Origin: JAJZKE01 sp963762395
GTDB lineage: Bacteria; Patescibacteriota; Saccharimonadia; Saccharimonadales; UBA4665
NCBI GenBank assembly: GCA_963762395.1
Contig: CAVXKL010000004.1
Location: forward strand, 266,831-330,830
DNA length: 64,000 nt
Reading direction: 5' to 3'
This document shows, piece after piece, positions 1 to 6,980 of this stretch (position 1 is its first letter; each line of letters opens with the position of its first letter). The notes beneath the pieces were generated by a model, which saw only the letters and a program-made list of their open reading frames with translations, was not told where the DNA came from and searched no databases. The translations under genes were made by a program, and so were the position numbers.

Positions 1-1
1 G

Positions 2-277
2 CCGCCAAAAGTAACATCTCAGATAGTTAAGCTAACACCAAAGACATTTAACCTGTCCGACGAAGAAACCCGGGAACTATTTAGGCTAATTAAAATCGCT
101 TTCTCGTCTAAACGTAAAACAATTTTAAATAACCTAAGCAGCGGCTATAGGCAAGATAAGAAAAAAATAGAGACCATACTTCTAGCTATTAACATCCAGC
201 CCAACCGTCGACCTCAAACCTTAAGCTTGAATGAATGGCAAAAATTAAACGCAGCCGTGTCAGGTTTAAATTCTTGA
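2..277 (+). CDS. rsmA: KsgA/RsmA 16S rRNA dimethyladenosine transferase, 3' end only
   Basis: Open reading frame entering from the left edge and ending in TGA. The visible 91 residues match the C-terminal helical domain of the 16S rRNA adenine dimethyltransferase: PPKV near the start, then FSSKRKTILNNL (family form FsqRRKTLrNnL), then INIQPNRRPQTLSLNEW (family form GidpxxRaExLsleef). The catalytic SAM-binding half lies outside the window. In many bacteria ksgA lies next to metG and tatD; here those genes are 6.7 kb further on, separated by the accessory array, which suggests insertion at this point. Identification is by motif memory, without a search. Confidence 0.85.
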   Translation, partial: PPKVTSQIVKLTPKTFNLSDEETRELFRLIKIAFSSKRKTILNNLSSGYRQDKKKIETILLAINIQPNRRPQTLSLNEWQKLNAAVSGLNS

Positions 278-333
278 AGACTTTATTACGTAAACTACCC
301 TGCAACTAAATTGCTAGATGTTTTAATATAGTA

Positions 334-339
334 TATAAT
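334..339 (+). promoter_or_regulatory. -10 box of a leaderless promoter
   Basis: TATAAT lies 7 bases before the ATG at 347, so transcription should begin at or next to the start codon. No Shine-Dalgarno is present. This decides the start as ATG 347 over the TTG at 341. Confidence 0.6.
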
Positions 340-346
340 ATTGACC

Positions 347-793
347 ATGAGGAACCCTGAGTTGCCTAAACAAGCTTCAGTAGAAGATCTTGTGGGACAG
401 ATTGATGGGATATTCTCTGACGAAAGAAATTGCAAATTCTTGCAAGTTGAGGGCGAGCTTGATCAGCCCACCACGATTTCGATCGGTGGACGACTATTTG
501 GTTATGACCCAAAACACTCTGTTGGGGTTCAAATAGATTCCCGCGTTTACGATAAAGTTGGTCTGGTTAGGAGAATTGAATTTGTTGATATGAATAGGAG
601 TTCTATAGTCCGAGAGTGTTTTCTAGCTACCGATGGTGAAATCGTCGACGGATTAACACAGCAACCGTTAGATCAAACCGGACGAAACAATCTTAGCTTC
701 TGGCTAAATGAAACATGGTGGGGCAGTGACTACACTAAAAGATTGAGCCAGCGAACGGCTAAGACTAGTAAATACACTAGCGAAATGATATAA
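347..793 (+). CDS. hypothetical protein, 148 aa
   Basis: Not recognised. A soluble-looking acidic protein with no signal peptide or membrane segment; it contains a beta-rich stretch (residues ~35-85) and a tryptophan-rich end (SFWLNETWWGSDY). The start at ATG 347 is preferred because a TATAAT box sits 7 bases upstream; a TTG at 341 is also in frame. It is the first unit after ksgA in an array of unrelated single genes. A function cannot be inferred. Confidence 0.6.
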   Translation: MRNPELPKQASVEDLVGQIDGIFSDERNCKFLQVEGELDQPTTISIGGRLFGYDPKHSVGVQIDSRVYDKVGLVRRIEFVDMNRSSIVRECFLATDGEIVDGLTQQPLDQTGRNNLSFWLNETWWGSDYTKRLSQRTAKTSKYTSEMI

Positions 794-815
794 TAAAGAA
801 CGATGGGGCTGAATG

Positions 816-1064
816 TTAAGCTCGACGTTGGACTTTATCGGTTAGATCAGCAAGTCGCTTGTCAGCGTTATAGGCAACTTTTTTAGATGCAACATCTAAA
901 ATTAAAGGCGCGGTAGCATCAATCCGCGACTCTGTAAACTCAGTAGTCGCTATGTTTGTTTCTCCTCGCTTAGCCTTAAGCCCAATAGCTTAAGCAATGT
1001 CTATAAATGATCCAGAGTAATTAATAGACGTTTCATATCTCTCTGGTGCTGAAATGCTATGTCC
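816..1064 (-). pseudogene. decayed minus-strand coding remnant
   Basis: On the minus strand this frame reads as a continuous protein-like sequence of about 80 residues broken only by a TAA at 990-992. It contains the stretches PERYETSINYSGSFIDIA before the stop and EFTESRIDATAPLILDVASK after it, ending in TAA at 816-818. No start codon is present and an in-frame stop precedes 1064. Composition looks coding, not random, so I read it as a gene relic. The family is not recognised. It explains part of the gene-poor stretch 794-1314; the rest holds a repeat copy at 1180-1252. Confidence 0.4.
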
Positions 1065-1179
1065 TTAGTATTTCCTAAGACTTTTGGACTATAGATATGG
1101 TTAGTTTGTTTGTTTAGAGGCCATATCTGAATATTAAAAACAAACTATACTTGTAGAAGACTAACCAAGATAAACTGAC

Positions 1180-1252
1180 GGACCCGGCCGCAATCGCCGG
1201 CAGCTCCACCATAAGCACTTTGATCTCTGTATTTGGAGGTCATTTTATTTTA
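1180..1252 (+). repeat. array repeat, copy 1 (3' half)
   Basis: Contains the family core CTCCACCATAAGCACTTTGA (1204-1223). It ends in a hairpin TGATCTC (1221-1227)/GAGGTCA (1236-1242) followed by a T-rich run, as in a rho-independent terminator. The 5' half seen in copies 2 and 3 is missing or diverged; a small GC-rich inverted repeat (CCGGC/GCCGG) stands in front. Confidence 0.7.
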
Positions 1253-1314
1253 CTAATGTTTGCGATTCTATCAGATTGTAGAATATAGTTTTGCTTGTAT
1301 AAATCGGAGGAATT

Positions 1315-1911
1315 ATGGCACAAGAAGTTATTAATTTAGACCTATTTCCTCATCTTGGTGACCCTCATATGAGGCACGCTCCTAGTATATGGCATACTCA
1401 AACTGGTAGCCGAGTCGTACTCGCTACGTTGTCTGGATTTGAGAAAAGTTCAGGATTATTCATCGCAGGTCAGGCTGATGGATATGACGAAACAGACTGG
1501 AATAAGACCGGTGTACCTAGTGGGCGTAGAAAGATGTTTGGCATGGTCTCGAGAGTAACAAATGTCGAATATCAAAAAGGCCTAACTGAACTCCCTGAAG
1601 ATGTTGCAGCCGAGGATATTAAACTTCACGAAAGACTTGTGCATGCTGCGGAAGCAACCACTTGGCTTGCTGTATATGGTTACAGGGAAGCACATAGAAA
1701 CAATGAAATAGTTAATTTGCCTGCATACGGAGGTGCCCTATATCTTGGTGTTGAACTGGGAAGTGTGCCAACCGAGCTGGAAGCGGTCATTGAGATAAGA
1801 AAAGTCTCGTATCCAGGTATAACTCGTACATCTGGCTACGACAACCCAGCATACTATCAGTCTCTTAGGAAAGCCCTCCCCTTATTAGCTCCCGCTGTTA
1901 CTACTAAATAA
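1315..1911 (+). CDS. hypothetical protein, 198 aa
   Basis: Not recognised. Soluble, no membrane segment. The start is supported by a strong ribosome binding site GGAGG at 1306-1310, five bases before ATG, unlike the leaderless neighbours. Visible features are an N-terminal histidine-rich segment (LGDPHMRHAPSIWHTQ) and a C-terminal tyrosine/proline-rich stretch (SYPGITRTSGYDNPAYYQ). It stands alone between repeat copies 1 and 2, so context gives no pathway. Confidence 0.7.
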   Translation: MAQEVINLDLFPHLGDPHMRHAPSIWHTQTGSRVVLATLSGFEKSSGLFIAGQADGYDETDWNKTGVPSGRRKMFGMVSRVTNVEYQKGLTELPEDVAAEDIKLHERLVHAAEATTWLAVYGYREAHRNNEIVNLPAYGGALYLGVELGSVPTELEAVIEIRKVSYPGITRTSGYDNPAYYQSLRKALPLLAPAVTTK

Positions 1912-1945
1912 ATAATATATTAACGAGACTGTGTACATAACCTTA

Positions 1946-2103
1946 GGCGATACCTGCTTTGTCAGACCCAGATTTACTCTATAAATAATTCTCCCAGAGT
2001 AAATCATGCCATCTAGCTATTTCTTCAACAATGAGAGGTGAACTTTTTTCGAGGTGCACCACCATAATCACTTTGACCTCTGTAAAACGGGGTCATTTTT
2101 ATA
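1946..2103 (+). repeat. array repeat, copy 2 (full length)
   Basis: About 158 bp. It begins about 35 bp after the previous stop codon. An inverted repeat TTTACTCT (1973-1980)/AGAGTAAA (1996-2003) is followed by the core with GGTGAAC, TTTTTTCGAGGTGC and CATAATCACTTTGACC. It ends in a 7-bp stem TGACCTC (2074-2080)/GGGGTCA (2089-2095) and TTTTT. Nearly identical to copy 3 over about 140 bp. Confidence 0.85.
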
Positions 2104-2113
2104 TACAAAATGC

Positions 2114-2119
2114 TATACT
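2114..2119 (+). promoter_or_regulatory. -10 box of a leaderless promoter
   Basis: TATACT lies 7 bases before ATG 2127. It fixes the start downstream of an apparent in-frame start at 2031, which falls inside repeat copy 2. Confidence 0.55.
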
Positions 2120-2126
2120 TCAGTAC

Positions 2127-2759
2127 ATGGCTAAAGCATATCTTATTGGTGATCCACCAAGAGTCGGGAAAACATCTCTTACATTAAAATTTATCGAGAG
2201 GAAGCCCATACTAGCAACTTCTACAGATGCTATACGCTACACTCTCAGACGAGTCGTAGATGAGCATTCAAAGCCCGACTTGTTTAACGTTGGTAAATTC
2301 ACATCTAACGACCCAGAACAGCGTAAGTATCTAACTGAGCATGTTCAAGAAGTTATAGACCAACAAAACACTGAGTCTTCAATTGTCTGGAAATCAACAG
2401 TAGATTTCATCAACAGCAATCTCGAAGACGGCTTCGATATATTAATTGAAGGTATTGCTGTATTGCCATCCTTCGTCAAAGATTTGCAGTGCGAATATTC
2501 AGTAGTATTTATAGGTAATCAATCTGATGAACATTTCAATACCATATTAAATCAAGCCAGAAACAACCCGAATGATTGGCTGCATAATTTAGAGGACGAA
2601 ACCATTAAAGCATTCTGTTTATTCGGACAATGCTTTAGTAAATACCTGGAAGATGAAGCTAAGAGTCTATCCATGTCCTACATAGAAGTAATGGACAACA
2701 AGTTCGACGAATGCTTAACTAGCGCATTAAATGAGCTTATATGTAGCAATAATCGCTAA
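2127..2759 (+). CDS. P-loop NTPase, probable small-molecule kinase
   Basis: A 210-residue protein with an N-terminal Walker A motif GDPPRVGKTSL (residues ~8-18) and a hydrophobic strand DILIEGIAVLP (~110-120) in the place of Walker B. This layout resembles P-loop nucleoside or 2-phosphoglycerate-type kinases; the substrate is unknown. The upstream in-frame ATG at 2031 lies in the repeat and would add residues unlike the family, so ATG 2127 with the adjacent TATACT is preferred. It lies between repeat copies 2 and 3. The P-loop is seen; kinase activity is inferred. Confidence 0.7.
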   Translation: MAKAYLIGDPPRVGKTSLTLKFIERKPILATSTDAIRYTLRRVVDEHSKPDLFNVGKFTSNDPEQRKYLTEHVQEVIDQQNTESSIVWKSTVDFINSNLEDGFDILIEGIAVLPSFVKDLQCEYSVVFIGNQSDEHFNTILNQARNNPNDWLHNLEDETIKAFCLFGQCFSKYLEDEAKSLSMSYIEVMDNKFDECLTSALNELICSNNR

Positions 2760-2914
2760 GGGATACCCGCTTTGTCAGATCCAGATTTACTCTGTTAATA
2801 ATTCTCCCAGAGTAAATAATGCCATCTAGCCATTTTTTCAACAATGAAGGGTGAACTTTTTTCGAGGTGCTCCATCATAAGTACTTTGACTTCTGTAAAA
2901 AGTAGTTATTTTCT
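2759..2914 (+). repeat. array repeat, copy 3 (full length)
   Basis: Starts at the stop codon of the P-loop gene. It carries TTTACTCT (2786-2793)/AGAGTAAA (2809-2816), then GGTGAACTTTTTTCGAGGTG, CATAAGTACTTTGAC and a weaker terminal stem with a T-rich end. By eye well over 80% identical to copy 2. Confidence 0.85.
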
Positions 2915-2961
2915 CGTTATTGCTTGCCCGTAAGAGAATTCCATGATAAAAATATGTATTA

Positions 2962-3390
2962 ATGTCAGCTCAAGGAAAAATAGAAACTGTTCAAGAGTCA
3001 ACCTGGACCCCTATTGAAGAAATCATAGAAGATGGAAGTATATTAGTCAGTGGTGATGGGCTTGGTCGGGCACGCGGTGAAGTTTGTGGAGGGCGAAGTC
3101 TTGTAGCTGTGGTTGAAGGGTTTCCAAATGGAAAAGTTGTGGCTATAGTTGCGGAAGAGGAAGAGCTGGAAAGATTAAGATCTGAGGGTGGAAAAGAAAT
3201 AGACCCCGAAGAATTGAGCCCACACGATATATCAAAACTTTATGCTCACATAGGTGTTGGAATTGGTCCTATTGAAGCGACCAGAGATGCATTGCAGAAA
3301 GAGAGAGAAAGACAACAAATGACCAAAAACCACAATGCAACTAGTTCACTTGGGTCTTTTGTGACATCAAGGTTTGAAGTTACAAAATAA
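2962..3390 (+). CDS. hypothetical protein, 142 aa
   Basis: Not recognised. A soluble, glutamate-rich protein; residues ~20-75 suggest a small beta domain (EDGSILVSGDGLGRARGE, then VVAIVAEEEE), with glycine-rich YAHIGVGIGP near residue 95 and a charged helical tail. An AT-rich TATGTATTA precedes ATG directly, without a ribosome binding site. It is the only gene between repeat copies 3 and 4. Confidence 0.6.
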   Translation: MSAQGKIETVQESTWTPIEEIIEDGSILVSGDGLGRARGEVCGGRSLVAVVEGFPNGKVVAIVAEEEELERLRSEGGKEIDPEELSPHDISKLYAHIGVGIGPIEATRDALQKERERQQMTKNHNATSSLGSFVTSRFEVTK

Positions 3391-3507
3391 TATGCCAAGA
3401 AACTCCCGGTATGCATGTTAGCGGACAGTTAAAGTCTACGAAGAAGGGTGAACAATTTTCGATGTGCCCATAAGTACTTTAGCCTTTGTTATTTAGGGTC
3501 ATTTTTT
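3391..3507 (+). repeat. array repeat, copy 4
   Basis: Begins at the preceding stop codon with a diverged 5' half containing ACTCCCGG. The core AAGGGTGAACAATTTTCGAT and CCCATAAGTACTTTAG then match the family, ending in GGGTCATTTTTT. The terminal stem is partly disrupted relative to copies 1 and 2. Confidence 0.7.
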
Positions 3508-3516
3508 ATGATTTGA

Positions 3517-3522
3517 TATACT
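3517..3522 (+). promoter_or_regulatory. -10 box of a leaderless promoter
   Basis: TATACT lies 6 bases before ATG 3529; no ribosome binding site. Confidence 0.55.
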
Positions 3523-3528
3523 CTGCTT

Positions 3529-3957
3529 ATGCCACTAATAGTATTAATTCTCATCTGTTCTTTGTTTTATGCGGGTTTTGAAATATTGGCAAGTTTAGCA
3601 GGTGGCAAAATCAATAATTGGTTAGCAGCCACACTTTATAACGGCATTGGAACATTCATTCCCCTAGCAGTTTATTTTTTTACTAGAAAGAGCAAAACAT
3701 CTTTAAAAGGCATTGCATTTGCTGCGTTAGCAGGAGTAGCAATAATGCTATTTTCAGTATTATTAGCACATATTTTCAATAGACACGGTAATTTGTCATA
3801 CGTGATACCCATTATTTACGGTATAGCAATTGTGATTAGTAGCCTTTATGGAATATTGGTTGTCAAAGATAGAATTACTGCATTGCAATTATTGGGCATA
3901 TTGTTAGTAGTTATAGGCGTTGGGTTCATATCATTCTCTAAACATAAAGCGTCATAA
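3529..3957 (+). CDS. EamA/DMT-like small membrane transporter
   Basis: A 142-residue, strongly hydrophobic protein with four to five predicted membrane segments (residues ~3-25, 35-52, 62-82, 92-110, 117-135). The last segment, LLGILLVVIGVGFISF, followed by a short basic tail, is typical of one EamA (drug/metabolite transporter) repeat; ITALQLLGILLVVIGV is the usual closing helix. Full DMT carriers have two such repeats, so this half-size protein would work as a dimer, as small multidrug resistance-type proteins do. Substrate unknown. Sole gene between repeat copies 4 and 5. Confidence 0.65.
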   Translation: MPLIVLILICSLFYAGFEILASLAGGKINNWLAATLYNGIGTFIPLAVYFFTRKSKTSLKGIAFAALAGVAIMLFSVLLAHIFNRHGNLSYVIPIIYGIAIVISSLYGILVVKDRITALQLLGILLVVIGVGFISFSKHKAS

Positions 3958-3964
3958 TCATATA

Positions 3965-4140
3965 CCTTTTGAGGATGTCTATCTTCCTAGAGCCAGATTC
4001 ACTCTTTTTGTAATGAAAATAATTCTCCCAGAATAAATCATGCCAACTGGCTATTCCATCAATGATGAAGGAGAAGATATTTTCGAGATGCTCCACCAAG
4101 TAACCACTATAAACACGATAAGTTTTGAGGTTATTTTTTA
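3965..4140 (+). repeat. array repeat, copy 5
   Basis: Starts a few bases after the preceding stop. AATAATTCTCCCAGAATAAA and ATGCCAACTGGCTATT correspond to the middle of copies 2 and 3, followed by TTTTCGAGATGCTCCACCA and a T-rich end. It lies just beyond the 3' end of the reversed gene at 4157-5707 yet keeps the same orientation as the other copies. Confidence 0.75.
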
Positions 4141-4156
4141 GTTTCTGAAGTGTGTT

Positions 4157-5707
4157 TTAAGTTTTGACGAGGGCTATTTTACCCGCACTTCGCACGTACT
4201 GATTGGCTTGAGCAATTGTTCTTCTTAGTTCAGCATTAGGCATGGGGGTACGCGACTTAAGCGCCTTAGCCCAATTACTCCTAATCATATCCAATGCCTG
4301 CCCAATTTCTATAGCAAGCGCTGGGTCTTCAATATCGATTTGTGCCACATAGTCTCCCGACCACCGATGAAGTGCTTTGTTAAAATCTAATATTTCCGGC
4401 CTAATAACACTTAATGGCCTGGTAACGTTACTACCGTTTGAAACACGAGGATCAATCGTGCGCTTCTTTCCTTGCGGTAATTCAATAACAAAACGACCGT
4501 CTACTACACCATAAGTTTCAGGAGTAACTGTTTGTCTTGTTAATGTGACTCCGTCGGGCGGGTTAGGTCCAGAGTAGAAGTTGCCATTGCTATAAGATAG
4601 ATTTTTTTGTCGTTGGTCCGCAGCAATACTTGCAGCCGTATCCAAAAACCATCTCATGACTCGGTCATCTTTTGCCACTTCTTCAAACTGTTCAAACATC
4701 AGTGACGATGATGTATGCAAATAATCTCGCGGATAAAAATATTGGAAGTTTCTAGCGTGTCGATGGTTACACAAAAAGAAATAACGCTCTGCTAAATTAA
4801 GAGTGTCGTTTACCAAGTCCTGTACCGGTTCGGTCCAGTGTTCAGCATTATTTTTAATATAGTCTTGGGTAAAGTTCATTGCAGCTTGTTCGTTAGTAAA
4901 AATCAGCTGGTCGCCTTCTCCATCTTCCCGAACAACTCTTCGTACTATTGAGTCAAGCGATAGAGCGGCAAGAGCAAAAGGAATACGACCCGGGTCAGGC
5001 ATATGTCTGTTAAGAGACCAATTGACAAGCCACCTCTCTTCTTCATTATACTGAAACCTGTCGCCATCAAGTCTACGAGAAGGATGTTTATTAGTTAAGA
5101 AGGACGGCCGAACAGTAACTTCATCTTCGCTTAATAAACGATCAATTGTTAATCTGGTACGCCCAACATAGATACCGCTTACCTTTCTACGAAGAGTTTT
5201 GGACTCAATTAAAGCCTCAGTAATACCGGCTCGTTCAAAGAATTCAGTACGATCTTCATCATGAAGATTCTCAAGACCGTGACCCTGATAGTTATCATCT
5301 CCCTGATGGCCGTCATATATGTGTGAGGCATCGCTAAAAAGTGCTTCTAATACATCCATTGGCCCACCCCCAAACTCAACGGCAAGTAATCCTAGAGAAA
5401 AACAATGACTTAGTTGTGGATATTCACCAGCAAATAGTCGTGTTTCATATTTTCTTGGTCGATTTAACTTCATACTATCGACCAAGAAAGGCATTTCATG
5501 GAAAAGAACTATAGCAGCAGCCTCCAGACTACTATCCGTAAAGGCCTCTCCACTTCCCAGTGTTGTTGTCCCATGAAACGGATGGTACACTTCCACTCTG
5601 CCATTATTTAACTCTCTGAACCTAAATAGGGCAGCCGGGGAGGGTCTTTCGAGGTCTTGAGGAACAGGAACCCCTATAAAATCGTTTTGCTCAACACCTA
5701 CAGCCAT
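4157..5707 (-). CDS. large hypothetical protein, possible divergent HD-domain fold
   Basis: A 516-residue soluble protein, not firmly recognised. Residues ~98-155 hold a histidine/aspartate-rich pattern, LSHCFSLGLL then FSDASHIYDGHQGDD and GHGLENLHDED. This spacing recalls the first helices of HD-type metal-dependent phosphohydrolases, although the usual His of the HD pair appears as Ser-Asp. The remainder is mostly helical with several aromatic patches (RYFFLCNHRHARNFQYFYP). It is transcribed opposite to the other units of the array, between copies 5 and 6. The HD assignment is tentative; a metal-site profile comparison would settle it. Confidence 0.6.
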   Translation of the reverse strand: MAVGVEQNDFIGVPVPQDLERPSPAALFRFRELNNGRVEVYHPFHGTTTLGSGEAFTDSSLEAAAIVLFHEMPFLVDSMKLNRPRKYETRLFAGEYPQLSHCFSLGLLAVEFGGGPMDVLEALFSDASHIYDGHQGDDNYQGHGLENLHDEDRTEFFERAGITEALIESKTLRRKVSGIYVGRTRLTIDRLLSEDEVTVRPSFLTNKHPSRRLDGDRFQYNEEERWLVNWSLNRHMPDPGRIPFALAALSLDSIVRRVVREDGEGDQLIFTNEQAAMNFTQDYIKNNAEHWTEPVQDLVNDTLNLAERYFFLCNHRHARNFQYFYPRDYLHTSSSLMFEQFEEVAKDDRVMRWFLDTAASIAADQRQKNLSYSNGNFYSGPNPPDGVTLTRQTVTPETYGVVDGRFVIELPQGKKRTIDPRVSNGSNVTRPLSVIRPEILDFNKALHRWSGDYVAQIDIEDPALAIEIGQALDMIRSNWAKALKSRTPMPNAELRRTIAQANQYVRSAGKIALVKT

Positions 5708-5840
5708 CTTGTCTAAAAACTATACTATCAAAACATTTAGTTGCAAGCATAACCAGTATTTACCAATAAGTGCTATATACCATCAGGAGTACCAAACTTA
5801 TCATATCTATTCCACTCTATAGCTAAAATACCCCTACATT

Positions 5841-5928
5841 TCTTCAGCCCTTCATAGATTTGGTGCCAACAATTTTGGATGTACGCAACCATAAGCATTT
5901 TTAAATCAGCAAAAATAAAGTCGTTATT
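5841..5928 (+). repeat. array repeat, copy 6 (diverged)
   Basis: Contains CTTCATAG, GGTGCCAACAATTTTGGATGT and CAACCATAAGCATTTTTAAA, matching the family core with several changes. It lies upstream of the reversed gene, again in plus orientation. It accounts for part of the gap 5708-6161; the rest is the probable leader of the RRM gene and a spaced inverted repeat TGTCACA (5928-5934)/TGTGACA (5972-5978). Confidence 0.5.
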
Positions 5929-6161
5929 GTCACAAAACATCGTCTGTCCCTATAAGAGTAGATTATTTGTCTGTGACATAAAAAAGGGTAATGTCAATTA
6001 TGCTCTTGCTTTTTTCCTCTCCTTAGGGTATCTTTAAGTTCAACTAGATAAAGCTGCTAACGTAACGTGAGTTCGGTTCTAGGAAATTAGTAAACAGTGA
6101 TTTGAGGCGCAGCTAACTGGATCGCCAGATTACCTACAAGTCTTAATAAAGGAGTGATCTA

Positions 6162-6434
6162 GTGGCAACACGTCTATTTGTCGGATCATTGTCTTGGAAT
6201 ACAACCGATGACCAGTTGAAGGATTTTTTCTCAACTGTCGGTAAAGTAAACTCAGCCAATGTGATTGTCGATCGCGATTCCAACCGATCAAAAGGTTTTG
6301 GATTTGTCGAGATGGACAACGACGAAGAAGCTAAAAACGCTATCGCTAGCCTAAATGGCAAAGAACTTGATGGCCGAGCTATCATAGTCAGCGAAGCACG
6401 CCCTCGTGAACAAAGTTTCAACCGAGAGCGTTAG
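6162..6434 (+). CDS. RRM-domain RNA-binding protein
   Basis: A 90-residue single RNA recognition motif protein of the bacterial/cyanobacterial glycine-rich RBP type. RNP2 is RLFVGSL (residues ~4-10), RNP1 is KGFGFVEM (~45-52), and a short basic tail follows. Such proteins bind single-stranded RNA and are often cold-induced. The start is GTG at 6162, with AAAGGAG at 6148-6154 as ribosome binding site. The upstream region (about 5980-6161) is long and holds a T-rich tract and GC-rich stretches, which could be a regulatory leader. A terminator follows. Confidence 0.9.
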   Translation: MATRLFVGSLSWNTTDDQLKDFFSTVGKVNSANVIVDRDSNRSKGFGFVEMDNDEEAKNAIASLNGKELDGRAIIVSEARPREQSFNRER

Positions 6435-6463
6435 TTTCGAATAAGCTTTTAAAAGCTATAAGA

Positions 6464-6490
6464 GGCATCCTTAAATCAAGGGTGCCTTTT
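6464..6490 (+). terminator. rho-independent terminator after the RRM gene
   Basis: A 9-bp stem GGCATCCTT/AAGGGTGCC (one G-T pair) with a five-base loop is followed by TTTT. It lies 30 bases after the stop codon, just after a 14-bp palindrome AGCTTTTAAAAGCT. Confidence 0.8.
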
Positions 6491-6562
6491 AATATTGACC
6501 ATAAAAACAAATCTTAACCCCAGCCTGATATAATTGAAATAACTTTAAGAAAGGCTACTTAA

Positions 6563-6979
6563 ATGACTAAGATTGGTTGCCCCTTTTGTAACCCCCTAAA
6601 CCAGGCAGTAAAGTCTAACGACACAGCCCAGGTCTTTTTAAGTGATCCCAGAAAAGTACCCGGTCACTTTCTAATAATGCCCAAAAGACATATTGAAAAG
6701 CCTTGGGAGTTGTCTTCCAAAGAACTAAAAGACATCTTTGATCTAATATTCTTTATTGAAAAGAAGATAATCGGCAAACTTGGTGACGGCTGTGATATCC
6801 GCCAAAATTACCGGCCCTTTATGAAGCAAGGCGCTCTTAAAATAGATCACATCCATTTCCAAGTAATTCCTCGGTCATATAATGACTATATCTACAAAAA
6901 AGCAGAGAAGTATGAAGCAGATATCTTTGCCGAGCTAGATGATCTGGAAAAAGAGGAAGTAACTAAACTACTTAAATAA
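6563..6979 (+). CDS. HIT-superfamily protein, GalT/Ap4A phosphorylase-like branch
   Basis: A 138-residue protein. The active-site motif is DHIHFQVIPR (residues ~96-105): the third histidine of the HIT triad is a glutamine, as in the GalT and Ap4A phosphorylase branch, where catalysis uses HxHxQ. An N-terminal CPFC pair (residues 6-9) could help bind zinc. A PGHFLIMPKRHIEKPWEL segment is the usual conserved HIT strand-helix. It probably hydrolyses or transfers nucleotidyl groups; substrate not deducible. The stop codon lies 1 base before metG, so the two are co-transcribed. Confidence 0.8.
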   Translation: MTKIGCPFCNPLNQAVKSNDTAQVFLSDPRKVPGHFLIMPKRHIEKPWELSSKELKDIFDLIFFIEKKIIGKLGDGCDIRQNYRPFMKQGALKIDHIHFQVIPRSYNDYIYKKAEKYEADIFAELDDLEKEEVTKLLK

Positions 6980-6980
6980 A

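Noticed and set aside
2031..2126. N-terminal extension of the P-loop protein from ATG 2031
   Set aside because: This segment is repeat copy 2, present also before other genes in non-coding context; a TATACT box lies just before ATG 2127.
791..4140. Classical integron with attC sites
   Set aside because: Scattered GTTRRRY-like words occur (for example near 815 and 831), but not at matching ends of the repeat copies, and no tyrosine-type integron integrase is present in the window.
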